Source of the DNA: Streptomyces cellulosae
GTDB lineage: Bacteria; Actinomycetota; Actinomycetes; Streptomycetales; Streptomycetaceae
Length of the DNA stretch: 64,000 bases
Direction: 5' to 3'
Assembly (NCBI GenBank): GCA_014655195.1
Contig: BNBH01000001.1
Span: forward strand, 124,001-188,000
Under the pieces are notes generated by a model. It made no database searches, had not been told where the DNA came from, and saw only the letters and a program-made list of their open reading frames with translations. Made by a program: the position numbers and the translations under genes. Numbering within the stretch: the stretch's first letter is position 1; the number at the start of each line of letters is the position of its first letter. Positions 29,923 through 38,866 of the stretch are shown here, piece after piece.

Positions 29923-30774
29923 TCAGACGCTCCCGGCGTTCTTCGCCGCCACCACCGCGTCGAAGACCTGCCGCTTCGGCAGCCCCGCCTCCGCCGCGAC
30001 CGCCGCGATGGCCTCCTTGCGCCGCTCGCCCGCCTCCTCGCGCACCCGCACCCGGCGCACCAGTTCGGCGTCGTCGGTCTCCTCGGGGCCCTTCTCGGGG
30101 GCGCCCTCGACGACCACGGTGATCTCCCCGCGTACGCCCTCGGCCGCCCACGCGGCCAGCTCGCCCAGCGGGCCGCGCCTGACCTCCTCGTACGTCTTGG
30201 TCAGCTCGCGGCAGACGGCGGCGCGGCGGTCGGCGCCGAAGACCTCGGCCATCGCGGCGAGGGTGTCGTCGAGGCGGTGCGGGGCCTCGAAGTAGACGAG
30301 GGTGCGGCGCTCGCCGGCGACCTCCCGCAGCCGGCCGAGGCGCTCGCCCGCCTTGCGGGGCAGGAACCCCTCGAAGCAGAACCGGTCGACGGGCAGCCCG
30401 GACAGCGCGAGCGCGGTGAGCACGGCGGACGGGCCCGGCACCGCGGTGACCCGGATGTCCTGCTCGACGGCCGCGGCGACCAGCCGGTAACCGGGGTCGG
30501 ACACGGACGGCATGCCGGCGTCGGTGACGAGCAGCACGCGCGCGCCGCCCGCCAGCTCCTCGACCAGTTCGGGCGTGCGGGCGGTCTCGTTGCCCTCGAA
30601 GTACGACACCACCCGCCCCTTGGGGGTGACGCCGAGCGCCTGGGTCAGCCGGCGCAGCCGCCGGGTGTCCTCGGCGGCGACGACGTCGGCGCCGGCGAGT
30701 TCCTCGGCGAGCCGGGGCGGCGCGTCGGAGATGTCGCCGATGGGGGTGCCTGCGAGTACGAGGGTTCCGGTCAC
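29923..30774 (-). CDS. rsmI: 16S rRNA (cytidine-1402 2'-O)-methyltransferase
   Basis: Methylates the ribose of C1402 in the 30S decoding centre. The 283-aa tetrapyrrole-methylase-fold enzyme starts GTLVLAGTPIGDISDAP, has VVAAEDTRR, then the SAM-contact segment VTDAGMPSVSDPGYRL and GPSAVLTAL, all diagnostic of RsmI. A GTG start at 30774 is used. It is divergent from the mannosyltransferase gene with an 85-bp intergenic region. Confidence 0.94.
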   Translation of the reverse strand: MTGTLVLAGTPIGDISDAPPRLAEELAGADVVAAEDTRRLRRLTQALGVTPKGRVVSYFEGNETARTPELVEELAGGARVLLVTDAGMPSVSDPGYRLVAAAVEQDIRVTAVPGPSAVLTALALSGLPVDRFCFEGFLPRKAGERLGRLREVAGERRTLVYFEAPHRLDDTLAAMAEVFGADRRAAVCRELTKTYEEVRRGPLGELAAWAAEGVRGEITVVVEGAPEKGPEETDDAELVRRVRVREEAGERRKEAIAAVAAEAGLPKRQVFDAVVAAKNAGSV

Positions 30775-30859
30775 GCGTCCATCCTCCCAGGAGCGGACGG
30801 AGGCGGGGCATACCGCCCATGCGCGGGACTCACACAGCGCCGTTCCCTACGATGGCGCG

Positions 30860-32605
30860 GTGACCAGTACCGCGTCCTCCACGGACACCCGCCAGGAGCA
30901 GTCGCCGCTCGAGCAGCGGCAGACGTGGCAGCACCGGCTGCGGCGTTTCGGCCACCGTACGCCCGCCGTCAGGGGCGACGTCCGCGACCGCCTGGTCCCG
31001 CCGTACACGGAGCCGTCGGGCCGGCTGTGGAAGACGCTCGGTGTGCCGCCGTTGCTGGCCGACCGGCTCGTCCGCTGGTCGGGGTGGGGCGGTCCGCTGC
31101 TGGTGACGCTGGTGGCGGGGGTGCTGCGGTTCTGGAACCTGGGCCACCCCAAGGCGGTGATATTCGACGAGACGTACTACGCGAAGGACGCGTGGGCGCT
31201 CGTCCACCGCGGGTTCGAGGTGAACTGGGACAAGGACGTCAACCGGATCGTCCTGGACTCGGGCGGCGACGTCCCGATCCCGACGGACGCGGCGTACGTC
31301 GTTCATCCGCCGGTCGGCAAGTACGTGATCGGTCTGGGCGAGCTGCTCTTCGGCTTCGATCCGTTCGGCTGGCGGTTCATGACGGCGCTGCTCGGCACGC
31401 TGTCGGTGCTGATGCTGTGCCGGATCGGGCGGCGTCTGTTCCGCTCGACGTTCCTCGGGTGCCTCGCGGGCGCGCTGATGGCGGTGGACGGGCTGCACTT
31501 CGTGATGAGCCGCACCGCGCTGCTCGACGGCGTGCTGATGTTCTTCGTGCTGGCCGCCTTCGGGTGTCTGCTGATCGACCGGGACAAGGCGCGTGAGAAG
31601 CTGGCCGCCGCTCCGCCGGTGGACGCGGACGGGCGGGCCCGTCCGGACGTGGACGTGGCCGAGAACACCCGGATCGGCTTCCGTCCGTGGCGTCTCGCGG
31701 CGGGCCTGATGCTGGGCCTGGCGATCGGCACGAAGTGGAACGGCCTGTACATCATGGCCGCGTTCTGTGTGATGTCCGTGCTGTGGGACGTCGGCGCGCG
31801 CCGGGTCGCGGGCGCGGTGCGGCCGCGGGTGGCGGTGCTGAAGCGGGACCTGGGCTGGGCGTTCCTCTCGACCGTGCCGGTCGCGGTGGTCACGTACTTC
31901 GCGTCCTGGACCGGCTGGATCCTCTCCGCGACGGACGGCAGCGGCGGCTACTACCGCGACTGGGCCACCCGCGACGGGCGGACCAGCGACTGGGCGTGGC
32001 TGTTCCCCGACTGGTGGCGCAGCCTGTGGCACTACGAGAACCAGGTGTACGAGTTCCACGTCGGCCTGTCCTCGCCGCACACGTACGAGTCCAACCCGTG
32101 GAGCTGGATCGTCGCCGGCCGCCCGGTGTCGTACTTCTACGAGTCGCCCGCGCCGGGCGTGGACGGCTGCCCCGCGGACGCGGGCGAGAAGTGCGCGCAG
32201 GAGGTCCTCGCCATCGGCACGCCGATGCTGTGGTGGGTGGGCTGTCTCGCCCTGCTCTACGTCCTGTGGCGCTGGGCTTTCCGCCGCGACTGGCGCGCGG
32301 GCGCGATCGCCTGCGGCATCGCCGCGGGGTACGCCCCCTGGTTCCTCTACCAGGAACGCACGATCTTCTACTTCTACGCGATCGTCTTCCTGCCGTTCCT
32401 GTGCCTGGCGGTGGCGATGCTCCTGGGCGCGATCGTGGGCCCACCGCGCTCTTCGGACACGCGCCGAGTGGCAGGCGCGACGGCGGCGGGCGTCCTCACC
32501 TTGCTGATCGCCTGGAACTTCATCTACTTCTGGCCGATCTACACGGGCACGCCGATCCCGATCGACGACTGGCGGTCGCGGATGTGGCTGGACACGTGGG
32601 TGTAG
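30860..32605 (+). CDS. pmt: protein O-mannosyltransferase (GT39)
   Basis: Transfers mannose from polyprenyl-phosphate-mannose to Ser/Thr of secreted proteins at the membrane. The 581-aa integral membrane protein has about 10-11 predicted helices. The first external loop carries the catalytic acidic pair in IFDETYYAKDAW, and the conserved HPPVGKYVIGLGE follows. GTG 30860 begins MTSTASS. In Streptomyces, Pmt glycosylates lipoproteins and PBPs and is the phage phiC31 receptor-modifying enzyme. It is a single gene here. Confidence 0.93.
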   Translation: MTSTASSTDTRQEQSPLEQRQTWQHRLRRFGHRTPAVRGDVRDRLVPPYTEPSGRLWKTLGVPPLLADRLVRWSGWGGPLLVTLVAGVLRFWNLGHPKAVIFDETYYAKDAWALVHRGFEVNWDKDVNRIVLDSGGDVPIPTDAAYVVHPPVGKYVIGLGELLFGFDPFGWRFMTALLGTLSVLMLCRIGRRLFRSTFLGCLAGALMAVDGLHFVMSRTALLDGVLMFFVLAAFGCLLIDRDKAREKLAAAPPVDADGRARPDVDVAENTRIGFRPWRLAAGLMLGLAIGTKWNGLYIMAAFCVMSVLWDVGARRVAGAVRPRVAVLKRDLGWAFLSTVPVAVVTYFASWTGWILSATDGSGGYYRDWATRDGRTSDWAWLFPDWWRSLWHYENQVYEFHVGLSSPHTYESNPWSWIVAGRPVSYFYESPAPGVDGCPADAGEKCAQEVLAIGTPMLWWVGCLALLYVLWRWAFRRDWRAGAIACGIAAGYAPWFLYQERTIFYFYAIVFLPFLCLAVAMLLGAIVGPPRSSDTRRVAGATAAGVLTLLIAWNFIYFWPIYTGTPIPIDDWRSRMWLDTWV

Positions 32606-32633
32606 CCCTCCGGGCGCGTTGAGGGAGCGGCCG

Positions 32634-32792
32634 CTACGCGTCGAGCAGTTGCAGGACGGCGTTCCAGAAACGGTTCCAGCGGCGGTGCTGCTTGCTGCAG
32701 TACCGCCGCCTGCGCCACCGGCCGCGCGGCTGCGGCACCGGCGCACCACACCATTTGCAGGGCCGCGTACGGGCCGTTGCTCCCCCGTCCAT
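32634..32792 (-). CDS. 52-aa CxxC/CxxH putative zinc-binding protein
   Basis: Small basic protein. CKWCGAPVPQ and, 17 residues on, YCSKQHRRW provide four possible zinc ligands (CxxC and CxxxH), with a strongly basic RGRWRRRR stretch between them that could contact nucleic acid. The product ends FWNAVLQLLDA. ATG 32792 is used; GTG 32801 would add three residues. It converges on pmt with a 28-bp gap. Too short for confident family assignment, but composition and residues look protein-coding. Confidence 0.62.
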   Translation of the reverse strand: MDGGATARTRPCKWCGAPVPQPRGRWRRRRYCSKQHRRWNRFWNAVLQLLDA

Positions 32793-33003
32793 GCGGCACA
32801 CCGTAGCCGCCGTTCGGCGCGTCCGGGGCCCGTTGACCCGCTCACCGAGAGGTGCGGCCGCAGCCGCACGCCAGGGGTCTCTTTGGGACAACGATCCTTC
32901 ACTCACGCCCCCTTGGGTGCTCCCAGCGCATAGGGTTCGACTTCGTGCCGGGCTTTTGAACGTGTTCAGGGGGCGCGGGGCCCGGCCGGGGGAGGACAGC
33001 CCG

Positions 33004-34632
33004 ATGGGCAAGGGGGTCAAGGTCGCCGTCGTCGGCGGTGTGTTCGCCGTGATGGTCGGCGGTGCGGGGTACGGGGCGTACAACATCGTCTCCGCGCTGA
33101 ACGGGAGCGGGGGCGGATCGAGCGCCGCGGAGACGCGTACGTCGGGGCCGCCAGACAAGGACGAGGTGCGCGAGACGGCCGACGCGTTCTTCGGCGCCTG
33201 GGAGCAGGGGCAGGCCACGACGGCCGCCTCGTACACGAACAACGCGCAGGACGCGGGCGCGCTGCTGGCCGCGTACGGCGAGGAGGCCCGAATAGGGCGG
33301 GTGGACATCACCCCGGGCGCCCCGCGCGGCACCACCGTGCCGTTCACGGTGAAGGCGGCCGTCTCCGCCGACGGCGTCTCCGAGCCCCTGCGCTACACCA
33401 GCACGCTGACCGTCGTGCGCGGGCAGACCACCGGCCGCGCGCTGGTCGACTGGAAGCCGTCCGTCGTGCACCCGGATCTGAAGGAGGGGGACACCCTCGT
33501 CACCGGGGAGTCCGCGCAGCCGCCCATCGAGGCGGTGGACCGCGACGGCACCGTGCTGACCAGGGAGAAGTACCCGTCCCTCGGCCCGGTCCTGGACACC
33601 CTGCGGGAGAAGTACGGCGCGAAGGCGGGCGGCAGTCCGGCCGTCGAGCTGTCGATCCGGCACGCGACCGACGAGGCGGACACCCCGCTGCTCACCCTCG
33701 ACAAGGGCGAGCCGGGCAAGCTGCGCACCACGCTCAGCGCCGGGGTGCAGGCGGCCGCCGAGAAGGCGGTGAAGGACTACCCGGAGTCCTCGGTGGTGGC
33801 GCTGAAGCCCAGCACCGGCGAGGTCCTCGCGGTGGCCAACAACCGCGGCGACGGCTTCAACGCGGCCTTCCAGGGCCAGGTCGCCCCCGGCTCCACCATG
33901 AAGATCATCACCGCCGCGATGCTCATCGACAACGGCGTGACCTCCATGAACGGCCCCGCGCCCTGCACGGACACCGCCACCTGGCAGAGCCAGACCTTCA
34001 AGAACCTCACCGGCATGGAGCCGAACGAGGGCGCCACCCTCGCCAACAGCTTCCTGCGCTCCTGCAACACCGCCTTCATCAAGCTGATCGACGAGAAGCC
34101 GATCGACGACTCCTCCCTCACCCGGGAGGCGCAGGAGCGGTTCGGGCTGGGCCGGGACGACTGGAAGACCGGCATCGCCTCCTTCGACGGCAGCGTGCCG
34201 GCCTCCGGCGGCCCGGACCGCGCGGCGAACGCCATCGGCCAGGGCCAGGTGCAGATGAACCCGCTGAACATGGCGTCGGTGACGGCCACCGCGATCACGG
34301 GCGCGTTCCGTCAGCCGTACCTGGTATCCCCCGAGCTGGACGGCCGTCCGCTGGCGCAGGCGAAGGGGCTGCCCGCCGAGACGTCGGCGCAGCTCAAGGA
34401 GATGATGCGGCTCACCGCCACCCAGGGCACGGCGCAGAAGGCGATGTCCGGCCTGGACGGTGACATCGGCGCGAAGACGGGTTCCGCGGAGGTCGACGGG
34501 AACGCCACGTCGGACAGCTGGTTCACCGGTTTCCGCGGTGACGTCGCGGCGGCGGCCATGGCCCAGCAGGGCGGCCACGGCGGCGACGCGGCCGGGCCGA
34601 TTGTCGCAGCCGTGCTACGAGCGGGCGGCTGA
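33004..34632 (+). CDS. class B-like penicillin-binding protein, transpeptidase with MecA-N-like region (paralog 1)
   Basis: 542-aa extracytoplasmic D,D-transpeptidase anchored by one N-terminal helix (about 6-26). An NTF2-like/MecA_N region spans about 55-150 and a dimerisation-type segment 150-225. The catalytic domain has SxxK at S297-T-M-K300, SxN at S353-C-N355 and KTG at K491-T-G493. These motifs are intact, so it is probably an active peptidoglycan cross-linker. ATG 33004 has GGAGG eight bases upstream. A paralog follows 132 bp downstream. Confidence 0.9.
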   Translation: MGKGVKVAVVGGVFAVMVGGAGYGAYNIVSALNGSGGGSSAAETRTSGPPDKDEVRETADAFFGAWEQGQATTAASYTNNAQDAGALLAAYGEEARIGRVDITPGAPRGTTVPFTVKAAVSADGVSEPLRYTSTLTVVRGQTTGRALVDWKPSVVHPDLKEGDTLVTGESAQPPIEAVDRDGTVLTREKYPSLGPVLDTLREKYGAKAGGSPAVELSIRHATDEADTPLLTLDKGEPGKLRTTLSAGVQAAAEKAVKDYPESSVVALKPSTGEVLAVANNRGDGFNAAFQGQVAPGSTMKIITAAMLIDNGVTSMNGPAPCTDTATWQSQTFKNLTGMEPNEGATLANSFLRSCNTAFIKLIDEKPIDDSSLTREAQERFGLGRDDWKTGIASFDGSVPASGGPDRAANAIGQGQVQMNPLNMASVTATAITGAFRQPYLVSPELDGRPLAQAKGLPAETSAQLKEMMRLTATQGTAQKAMSGLDGDIGAKTGSAEVDGNATSDSWFTGFRGDVAAAAMAQQGGHGGDAAGPIVAAVLRAGG

Positions 34633-34672
34633 GCGCACGGCCCGTCCGGCGGGACTTTAGGGTGGGGGCCGT

Positions 34673-34694
34673 CGTCGGCGCGGCCGCGCCGACG
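34673..34694 (+). terminator. hairpin between the two PBP genes
   Basis: A 22-bp self-complementary sequence (11-bp arms) 41 bp after the first PBP stop. It suggests that the paralogs are separate transcription units, at least in part. Confidence 0.55.
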
Positions 34695-34764
34695 GGGCCT
34701 TGACTCGATCGAGAGCCACGCGGGCCGCGGGGGGCCGGGGCGGGGCGACGGAGGACGGACAGCA

Positions 34765-36423
34765 GTGGGGAACAGAGGGCGCGCCGGGGACCGGCGGAAC
34801 ATGCGACCGGTCGTGATCGGCGCGGCGATGGCCGTGTTGATGGGCGGCGCCGGCTACGGCGCGTACGCACTCGTCGAGGGCGGGGGCCGGGACGGCGGGG
34901 GCTCCTCCTCCCAGGCGGACACCGTGAAGTCGGGTCCGCTGTCGCCCGAGGAGGTCACCGCCGCCGCCGAGCAGTTCCTCACCGCCTGGCAGTCCGGCCA
35001 GGTCGCCGAGGCCGCCGCGGCGACCGACGACCCGGTGGCCGCGAAGGCGGCGCTCACCTCGTACGTGAAGGACGCCCGCGTCCGGAACCTCGCCCTCACC
35101 CCCGGCGCCCCCGCCCGGGACTCGGTGACCTTCGCCGTCAAGGGCACGGTGTCGTACGAGCAGACGACGAAGCCGCTGACGTACGACAGCACGCTGACCG
35201 TGGTGCGGCGGGCCGGGGACGGGGAGCCGCGCGTCGACTGGCGGCCGTCCGTGCTGCACCCGGAGCTCCGCGAGGGCGACAAGCTGGTCACCGGCGAGGC
35301 GGGCACCCCGCCGGTGAAGGCGCTCGACCGCGACGGCGGCGAGCTGACGACGGAGAAGTACCCGTCGCTGAAGTCCGTGATGGACAGTCTGCGCGACAAG
35401 TACGGCGAGAAGGCGGGCGGCGAGGCCGGCGTGGAGCTGCGTGTGGTGCGCGGCGAGGCGTCGAAGAAGGCGGAGCTGTCCGACACGACCCTGCTGGAGC
35501 TGAGCGAGGGCACGCCGGGCACGGTGAAGACCACGCTGAGCCCGTCGCTGCAGGCGCTCGCCGAGACCGAGGTGGCCAAGCGGAAGCGGGCCTCGGTGGT
35601 GGTGGTGCGGCCGTCGACCGGCGAGATACTCGCGGCGGCGAACTCCTCGCACGGCTTCAACGTCGCCTTCCAGGGGTCGCTGGCGCCGGGCTCCACGATG
35701 AAGGTGGTCACCTCGTCGATGCTGATCGAGAAGGGCCTCGCCTCCATCGACAAGAAGCACCCGTGCCCCAAGTACTTCAGCTACGGCGGCTGGAAGTTCC
35801 AGAACCTGGACAAGTTCCAGATCAAGGACGGCACCTTCCGCGCGAGCTTCGCCGCCTCCTGCAACACGGCCTTCATCAGCCAGGCCCCGAAGCTGAAGGA
35901 CGACGACCTCACGAAGTTCGCCCAGGACTACTTCGGTCTCGGCCGCAACGACTGGAAGGTCGGGGTGTCCACGTTCGACGGCGCGGTGCCGGTGCAGTCG
36001 GACGCGCCGATGGCCGCGTCGCTGATAGGCCAGGGCGGGGTGCGGATGAACCCGCTGAACATGGCGTCGGTGTCGGCGACGGTGAAGGCGGGCGTGTTCC
36101 ACCAGCCGTACCTGGTGTCGCCGGAGGTGGACGGGCGCCAGCTGGCGACCGCGCCGCGCACCCTGTCCGCGGACACGCTCGCGCAGCTGCGGGAGCTGAT
36201 GTCGTACACCGCGACCGCCGGCACGGCCACGGAGGCGATGGCCGGGATCGACGGCGAGCGGGGCGCGAAGACGGGCTCGGCCGAGGTGGACGGGCAGAAG
36301 AAGCCGAACGGCTGGTTCACGGCGTACCGCGGCGACCTGGCGGCGGCCGCCGTCGTCCAGGCGGCCGGCCACGGCGGCTCCACGGCGGGCCCGATCGTGG
36401 CGACGCTGCTGAAGGCGGGCTGA
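34765..36423 (+). CDS. penicillin-binding protein, paralog 2
   Basis: 552-aa protein with the same domain order as the upstream PBP: one N-terminal helix (about 16-34), an NTF2-like region and a transpeptidase domain with S310-T-M-K313, S365-C-N367 and K502-T-G504. The shared LDRDGG, KYPSL and QGxVxMNPLNMASV segments show common ancestry. GTG 34765 has GGAGG ten bases upstream. Tandem PBP2-like genes at this locus were reported in S. coelicolor as non-essential, sporulation-related genes; that is recalled, not derived from sequence. Confidence 0.9.
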   Translation: MGNRGRAGDRRNMRPVVIGAAMAVLMGGAGYGAYALVEGGGRDGGGSSSQADTVKSGPLSPEEVTAAAEQFLTAWQSGQVAEAAAATDDPVAAKAALTSYVKDARVRNLALTPGAPARDSVTFAVKGTVSYEQTTKPLTYDSTLTVVRRAGDGEPRVDWRPSVLHPELREGDKLVTGEAGTPPVKALDRDGGELTTEKYPSLKSVMDSLRDKYGEKAGGEAGVELRVVRGEASKKAELSDTTLLELSEGTPGTVKTTLSPSLQALAETEVAKRKRASVVVVRPSTGEILAAANSSHGFNVAFQGSLAPGSTMKVVTSSMLIEKGLASIDKKHPCPKYFSYGGWKFQNLDKFQIKDGTFRASFAASCNTAFISQAPKLKDDDLTKFAQDYFGLGRNDWKVGVSTFDGAVPVQSDAPMAASLIGQGGVRMNPLNMASVSATVKAGVFHQPYLVSPEVDGRQLATAPRTLSADTLAQLRELMSYTATAGTATEAMAGIDGERGAKTGSAEVDGQKKPNGWFTAYRGDLAAAAVVQAAGHGGSTAGPIVATLLKAG

Positions 36424-36436
36424 GGCCTTCCGGCCG

Positions 36437-36799
36437 TCAGTGCGGGACCGGCTCCGCCTTCGCCACGTGGGTGAGGCGGAGGAAGCGGGACAGGGTCTTC
36501 GTGTCGAACTCGACCACCGAGTGGCCCTGGCCGCTGTGGAACTCCACCACCGCCTGCACCCGGCCGCACGGCCAGACGCGTATGCCGCCGCTGTCCACGG
36601 GCGCCTTGAGCCCGTGTTCCAGCAGGTCCCGGTCGACGACCCATTCGAGGGGCCGCGCCCCGGGCAGGTCCACCCGCACATGGCGGGGGTCGTGCTCGGG
36701 GTCGTACCGCAGGACCACGGGGACGGCCCCGTGACTCTCCAGCAGGGGATCCTCGTCCGTCACGATGTGGACTCGCGCGTACTGCTCGATCACGGACAT
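36437..36799 (-). CDS. ssgE: SsgA-like sporulation/cell-division protein
   Basis: 120-aa member of the actinomycete SALP family, which recruits division and wall-lytic machinery during sporulation. Recognisable segments include VPVVLRYDPEHDPRHVRV, PLEWVVDRDLLEHGL and GGIRVWPCG, matching the SsgA/SsgB fold. ATG 36799 follows GAGGGG by seven bases. ATG 36844 would add 15 residues. The product lacks the C-terminal extension of SsgB. The gene sits beside two PBPs as ssgE does in S. coelicolor, so SsgE is the likely orthologue. Confidence 0.82.
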   Translation of the reverse strand: MSVIEQYARVHIVTDEDPLLESHGAVPVVLRYDPEHDPRHVRVDLPGARPLEWVVDRDLLEHGLKAPVDSGGIRVWPCGRVQAVVEFHSGQGHSVVEFDTKTLSRFLRLTHVAKAEPVPH

Positions 36800-36968
36800 C
36801 GGTGGGCCCCTCACGCTGCGTCGTACGCCCGGCAAGGCATTCATGGCTTACAAGCCCTTTACCCACCCCTGTCCATCGTGCACCCAAATCGGAATCCGCG
36901 CTTCCGAGCGGCCTATATCACAGATGAGGTAACCGAGGGGCCGGGCGAGACGTAGGACAAGCCACTCG

Positions 36969-36991
36969 CTCTTGCGAATCATTCGCAAGAG
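36969..36991 (+). promoter_or_regulatory. Nur-type (nickel) operator before nikMN
   Basis: A perfect 23-bp palindrome, CTCTTGCGAAT-C-ATTCGCAAGAG. Its core TTGCGA-N5-TCGCAA (36972-36988) matches the TTGCAA-N5-TTGCAA layout of the Streptomyces Fur-family regulator Nur at most positions. It lies 17-39 bp upstream of the transporter start, where binding would block transcription. Confidence 0.75.
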
Positions 36992-37008
36992 GGGACATCA
37001 TCGAGTCC

Positions 37009-38103
37009 GTGCACGCACCTGACGGATTCATCGACGTCCCCGTATCCGCCGCCGCCGGCGTCCTCGCCGCCGGCGCGATCGCCGTGAGCCTGCGCGGCGC
37101 GCGCCGCGAGCTCGACGCCACCGCGAGCCCCGGCGCGGGCGCGGGCGCCGAGCGCACGGCCCCGCTGGCCGGACTGGTCGCGGCCTTCATCTTCGCCGTG
37201 CAGATGCTGAACTTCCCGGTGGCCGCCGGCACCAGCGGCCACCTTCTCGGCGGCGCGCTCGCGGCGATCCTCGTCGGCCCGTACACGGGTGTGCTGTGCG
37301 TGTCCGTGGTGCTGCTGCTCCAGGCGGTGCTGTTCGCCGACGGCGGCCTCACCGCGCTCGGTGTGAACATCACCACGATGGCGATCACCACCACCGTGGT
37401 CGCCTACGCCCTGTTCCGGGTGCTGGTGAAGGTGCTGCCGAACTCCCGCCGCTCGGTGACCGCCGCGTCCTTCGTGGCCGCCCTGGTCTCCGTGCCCGCC
37501 TCCGCGGTCGTCTTCACGCTGCTGTACGCGGTGGGCGGCACCACCGACGTGTCGATCGGCAAGGTCGCCACCGCGATGGTCGGCGTGCACGTCCTCATCG
37601 GTCTCGGCGAGGCCGCCATCACCGCGCTGACCGTCGGCGCCGTCGTCGCCGTACGCCCCGACCTGGTGCACGGGGCGCGCGGGCTGCGGCAGAGGCTCAA
37701 GCTGCGGGTGAACGGCGAGCTGGTCGACGCCCCGGAGACCGCCGAGCCCGCCCCGGCCGCCGCGCGCTCCCCGCGCAAGGTGTGGATCGCCGGCCTGGTC
37801 ACCTCGCTGCTGCTCGCCGGGTTCGTCAGCTTCTACGCCTCGGCCGACCCGGACGGCCTGGAGAAGGTCGCCGCCGACCACGGCATCGACAAGCGGGCCG
37901 AGGAGCACGCGATCTCCGACTCGCCTCTCGCCGACTACGGCGTGAAGGACGTCGACGACGCCCGGCTGTCCGGCGGTCTCGCGGGCGTGATCGGCGTCGG
38001 CGTGACGGTCGTGGCGGGCACGGGCGTCTTCTGGGCGGTCCGCCGCCGGCGCAGCGCCGACGAGCAGGCGGAGGACACCTCCCCCGCCGGCACGAGCGTC
38101 TGA
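37009..38103 (+). CDS. nikMN: ECF nickel/cobalt transporter substrate-binding subunit, NikM-NikN fusion
   Basis: Integral membrane S-component of an energy-coupling-factor transporter. The 364-aa protein begins MHAPDGFIDVPVS, placing the metal-binding N-terminal Met-His as in CbiM/NikM. It has about seven N-terminal helices (NikM), then a C-terminal NikN-like region (about 255-350) with two helices and a loop, FVSFYASADPDGLEKVA. The GTG start at 37009 is required to keep His2. The Nur palindrome upstream favours nickel over cobalt. First gene of a three-gene operon; NikQ starts 1 bp after the stop. Confidence 0.9.
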   Translation: MHAPDGFIDVPVSAAAGVLAAGAIAVSLRGARRELDATASPGAGAGAERTAPLAGLVAAFIFAVQMLNFPVAAGTSGHLLGGALAAILVGPYTGVLCVSVVLLLQAVLFADGGLTALGVNITTMAITTTVVAYALFRVLVKVLPNSRRSVTAASFVAALVSVPASAVVFTLLYAVGGTTDVSIGKVATAMVGVHVLIGLGEAAITALTVGAVVAVRPDLVHGARGLRQRLKLRVNGELVDAPETAEPAPAAARSPRKVWIAGLVTSLLLAGFVSFYASADPDGLEKVAADHGIDKRAEEHAISDSPLADYGVKDVDDARLSGGLAGVIGVGVTVVAGTGVFWAVRRRRSADEQAEDTSPAGTSV

Positions 38104-38104
38104 C

Positions 38105-38866
38105 GTGGGCGCGGGTCACTCCCACCGGCTCTACCGGCACGGCCACTCCCCCGTGCACGCGCTGCCGCCGCACACCAAGCTCGCCGCGGTGCTCGCGTTC
38201 GTGATCGTGGTCGTGTCGACGCCGCGCGAGGCGATGTGGGCGTTCGCGGCGTACGCGGTGCTGCTCGGCGTGGTCGCGTACGCGGCGCGCGTGCCCGCCG
38301 GCTTCCTGCTGAAGCGGCTGCTCATCGAGGTGCCGTTCGTCGCGTTCGCCGTGCTGCTGCCGTTCGTCGCCGAGGGCGAGCGGGTCGACGTCCTCGGGCT
38401 GTCGCTGAGCGTGAACGGCCTGTGGGGCGCCTGGAACGTGCTGGCCAAGGGCACCCTCGGCGTCGCCGCGTCCGTGCTGCTCGCCGCCACCACCGAGCTG
38501 CGGGAGCTGCTGCACGGCCTCCAGCGGCTGAAGCTGCCGCCGCTGCTGGTGCAGATCGCGTCCTTCATGGTCCGCTACGGCGACGTCATCACCGACGAGA
38601 TGCGCCGGATGCGGATCGCCCGCGAGTCCCGGGGCTTCGAGGCGCGCGGGATACGGCACTGGGGTGTGCTCGCCAAGTCGGCGGGCGCGCTGTTCATCCG
38701 CTCCTACGAACGCGGCGAGCGTGTCCATCTGGCGATGGTGAGCCGCGGCTACACCGGGGTCATGCCGGTGATCGACGACGTGGCGGCGTCCCGGGCGCAG
38801 TGGTCGTACGCCCTGACCCTCCCCTGCGCCGCCCTCGTCGTGTGTCTGCTGGGATGGACCCTGTGA
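38105..38866 (+). CDS. nikQ: ECF transporter transmembrane (T) subunit
   Basis: 253-aa CbiQ/NikQ-type protein that couples the ATPase to the metal-binding subunit. It has an N-terminal PPHTKLAAVLAF helix, about five membrane segments and two cytoplasmic coupling motifs, ARESRGFEARG and MVSRGYTG, matching the Ala-Arg-Gly signatures of T components. GTG 38105 lies 1 bp after the nikMN stop. Its stop overlaps the ATPase start (GTGA). Confidence 0.88.
   Translation: MGAGHSHRLYRHGHSPVHALPPHTKLAAVLAFVIVVVSTPREAMWAFAAYAVLLGVVAYAARVPAGFLLKRLLIEVPFVAFAVLLPFVAEGERVDVLGLSLSVNGLWGAWNVLAKGTLGVAASVLLAATTELRELLHGLQRLKLPPLLVQIASFMVRYGDVITDEMRRMRIARESRGFEARGIRHWGVLAKSAGALFIRSYERGERVHLAMVSRGYTGVMPVIDDVAASRAQWSYALTLPCAALVVCLLGWTL

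Noticed and set aside
36800..36968. Cobalamin riboswitch before nikMN
   Set aside because: No B12-box or conserved core was visible, and a Nur-type palindrome offers a better explanation.
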